From Rhizobacter sp. (GTDB taxonomy: Bacteria > Pseudomonadota > Gammaproteobacteria > Burkholderiales > Burkholderiaceae_C), in assembly GCA_025359585.1 (NCBI GenBank), contig JANYFX010000123.1, forward strand, positions 1 to 6,391: DNA of 6,391 nt, given 5' to 3'. A model generated the notes under the pieces. The model did no database searches. It saw nothing but the letters and a program-made list of their open reading frames with translations, and was not told where the DNA came from. The stretch's first letter is position 1. Every line of letters begins with the position of its first letter. Positions 5,983 to 6,391 of the stretch are shown here, in pieces. The position numbers were made by a program, and so were the translations under genes.

Positions 5983-6391
5983 GCGGCCTCACGGTGTGGG
6001 TGAACGGTGTCGGTGTGCTCGGCCCGGGCCTGAGTTCATGGCCTGCTGCGCTCCCGGCGCTGCGTGGCGAGCAGGCCCACGTGTTCGTTCCGACGGTGCT
6101 GCCGCCCCCCGCTCGCCTGCCGCCCGCCGAGCGGCGCCGCGCCGGGGCGGCGGTGAAACTCGCGATGGCGGTGGCCGACGAAGCGGTGGCGCATGCCGGC
6201 GCCGACCCGCACACCCTGGCCACGGTGTTCAGCGCCTCGACTGGGGACGCGAACAACTGCCATGCCTTGTGCGAGGCCCTGGCCAGCACGGAACGGGTGA
6301 TGTCGCCGACCCGATTCACGAATTCGGTGCACAACGCCGCTGCCGGCTACTGGCACATCGCGACCGCATCGCAAGCGCCCTCGACCAGCCT
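5979..6391 (+). CDS. Beta-ketoacyl synthase N-terminal-like protein, probable chain-length factor (3' end outside window)
   Basis: The first 137 codons are present. The N-terminus MSGLTVWVNGVGVLGPGLSSW looks like the opening strand of a thiolase fold. A Pro/Arg-rich linker (40-54) follows, then an AVKLAMAVADEAVAHAG helix, a TVFSASTGDANNCHALCEAL segment, and SPTRFTNSVHNAAAGYWHIATAS (109-131). The last block is characteristic of the short 'beta-ketoacyl synthase, N-terminal domain' family (Pfam Ketoacyl-synt_2, about 240 aa), found in aryl polyene and flexirubin-type clusters. Such proteins resemble half a ketosynthase and are thought to pair with the full enzyme to shape the chain-length pocket. 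By rough alignment to the neighbouring ketosynthase, the position of the nucleophilic Cys would fall just past the window end, so its absence cannot be checked here. It starts at ATG 5979 in an ATGA overlap with the upstream stop and with a good GGAG. Confidence 0.82.
   Translation, partial: MSGLTVWVNGVGVLGPGLSSWPAALPALRGEQAHVFVPTVLPPPARLPPAERRRAGAAVKLAMAVADEAVAHAGADPHTLATVFSASTGDANNCHALCEALASTERVMSPTRFTNSVHNAAAGYWHIATASQAPSTS

Overview
The window is very GC-rich and densely coded on the + strand. It holds seven consecutive same-strand genes (the first and last cut by the window edges) with almost no intergenic DNA. Gene content and order match the envelope/tailoring and core-synthase part of an aryl polyene (APE) type pigment-lipid cluster. 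The base composition, GC-ending codons and protein style suggest a betaproteobacterium, probably Burkholderiales. That placement is inference from style and cannot be proved without a search.

Layout, left to right: (1) the last 40 codons of an LpxL/HtrB-like lysophospholipid acyltransferase; (2) a LolA-like periplasmic lipid-carrier protein; (3) a large MMPL/RND-type exporter of 808 aa; (4) a short 67-base gap, then a membrane-anchored NodB-type polysaccharide deacetylase; (5) a class I SAM-dependent methyltransferase; (6) a FabF-like beta-ketoacyl-ACP synthase with a complete Cys-His-His site and a TTG start; (7) the N-terminal part of a ketosynthase-like protein of the short 'beta-ketoacyl synthase N-terminal-like' family, the probable chain-length-factor partner of gene 6. 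Genes 1-2, 2-3, 4-5, 5-6 and 6-7 overlap by 17, 1, 1, 4 and 4 bases, so this is one translationally coupled operon.

Proposed joint role: the synthase pair (6, 7), with ACPs, a ketoreductase and dehydratases expected outside the window, extends an aryl starter into a conjugated polyene. The methyltransferase probably decorates the aryl head. The acyltransferase and deacetylase probably act on the lipid/sugar part, and the LolA-like protein and MMPL exporter carry the finished lipid to the outer membrane. The whole scheme is inferred from family knowledge of APE clusters; no chemistry can be read directly from the DNA. No RNA gene, mobile element, CRISPR array, convincing terminator or promoter was seen, and no gene-free stretch exceeds 300 bases. 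The system is a known type. The points worth a second look are the deacetylase, the loss of one Asp-Tyr pair in the exporter, and the uncertain deacetylase start.
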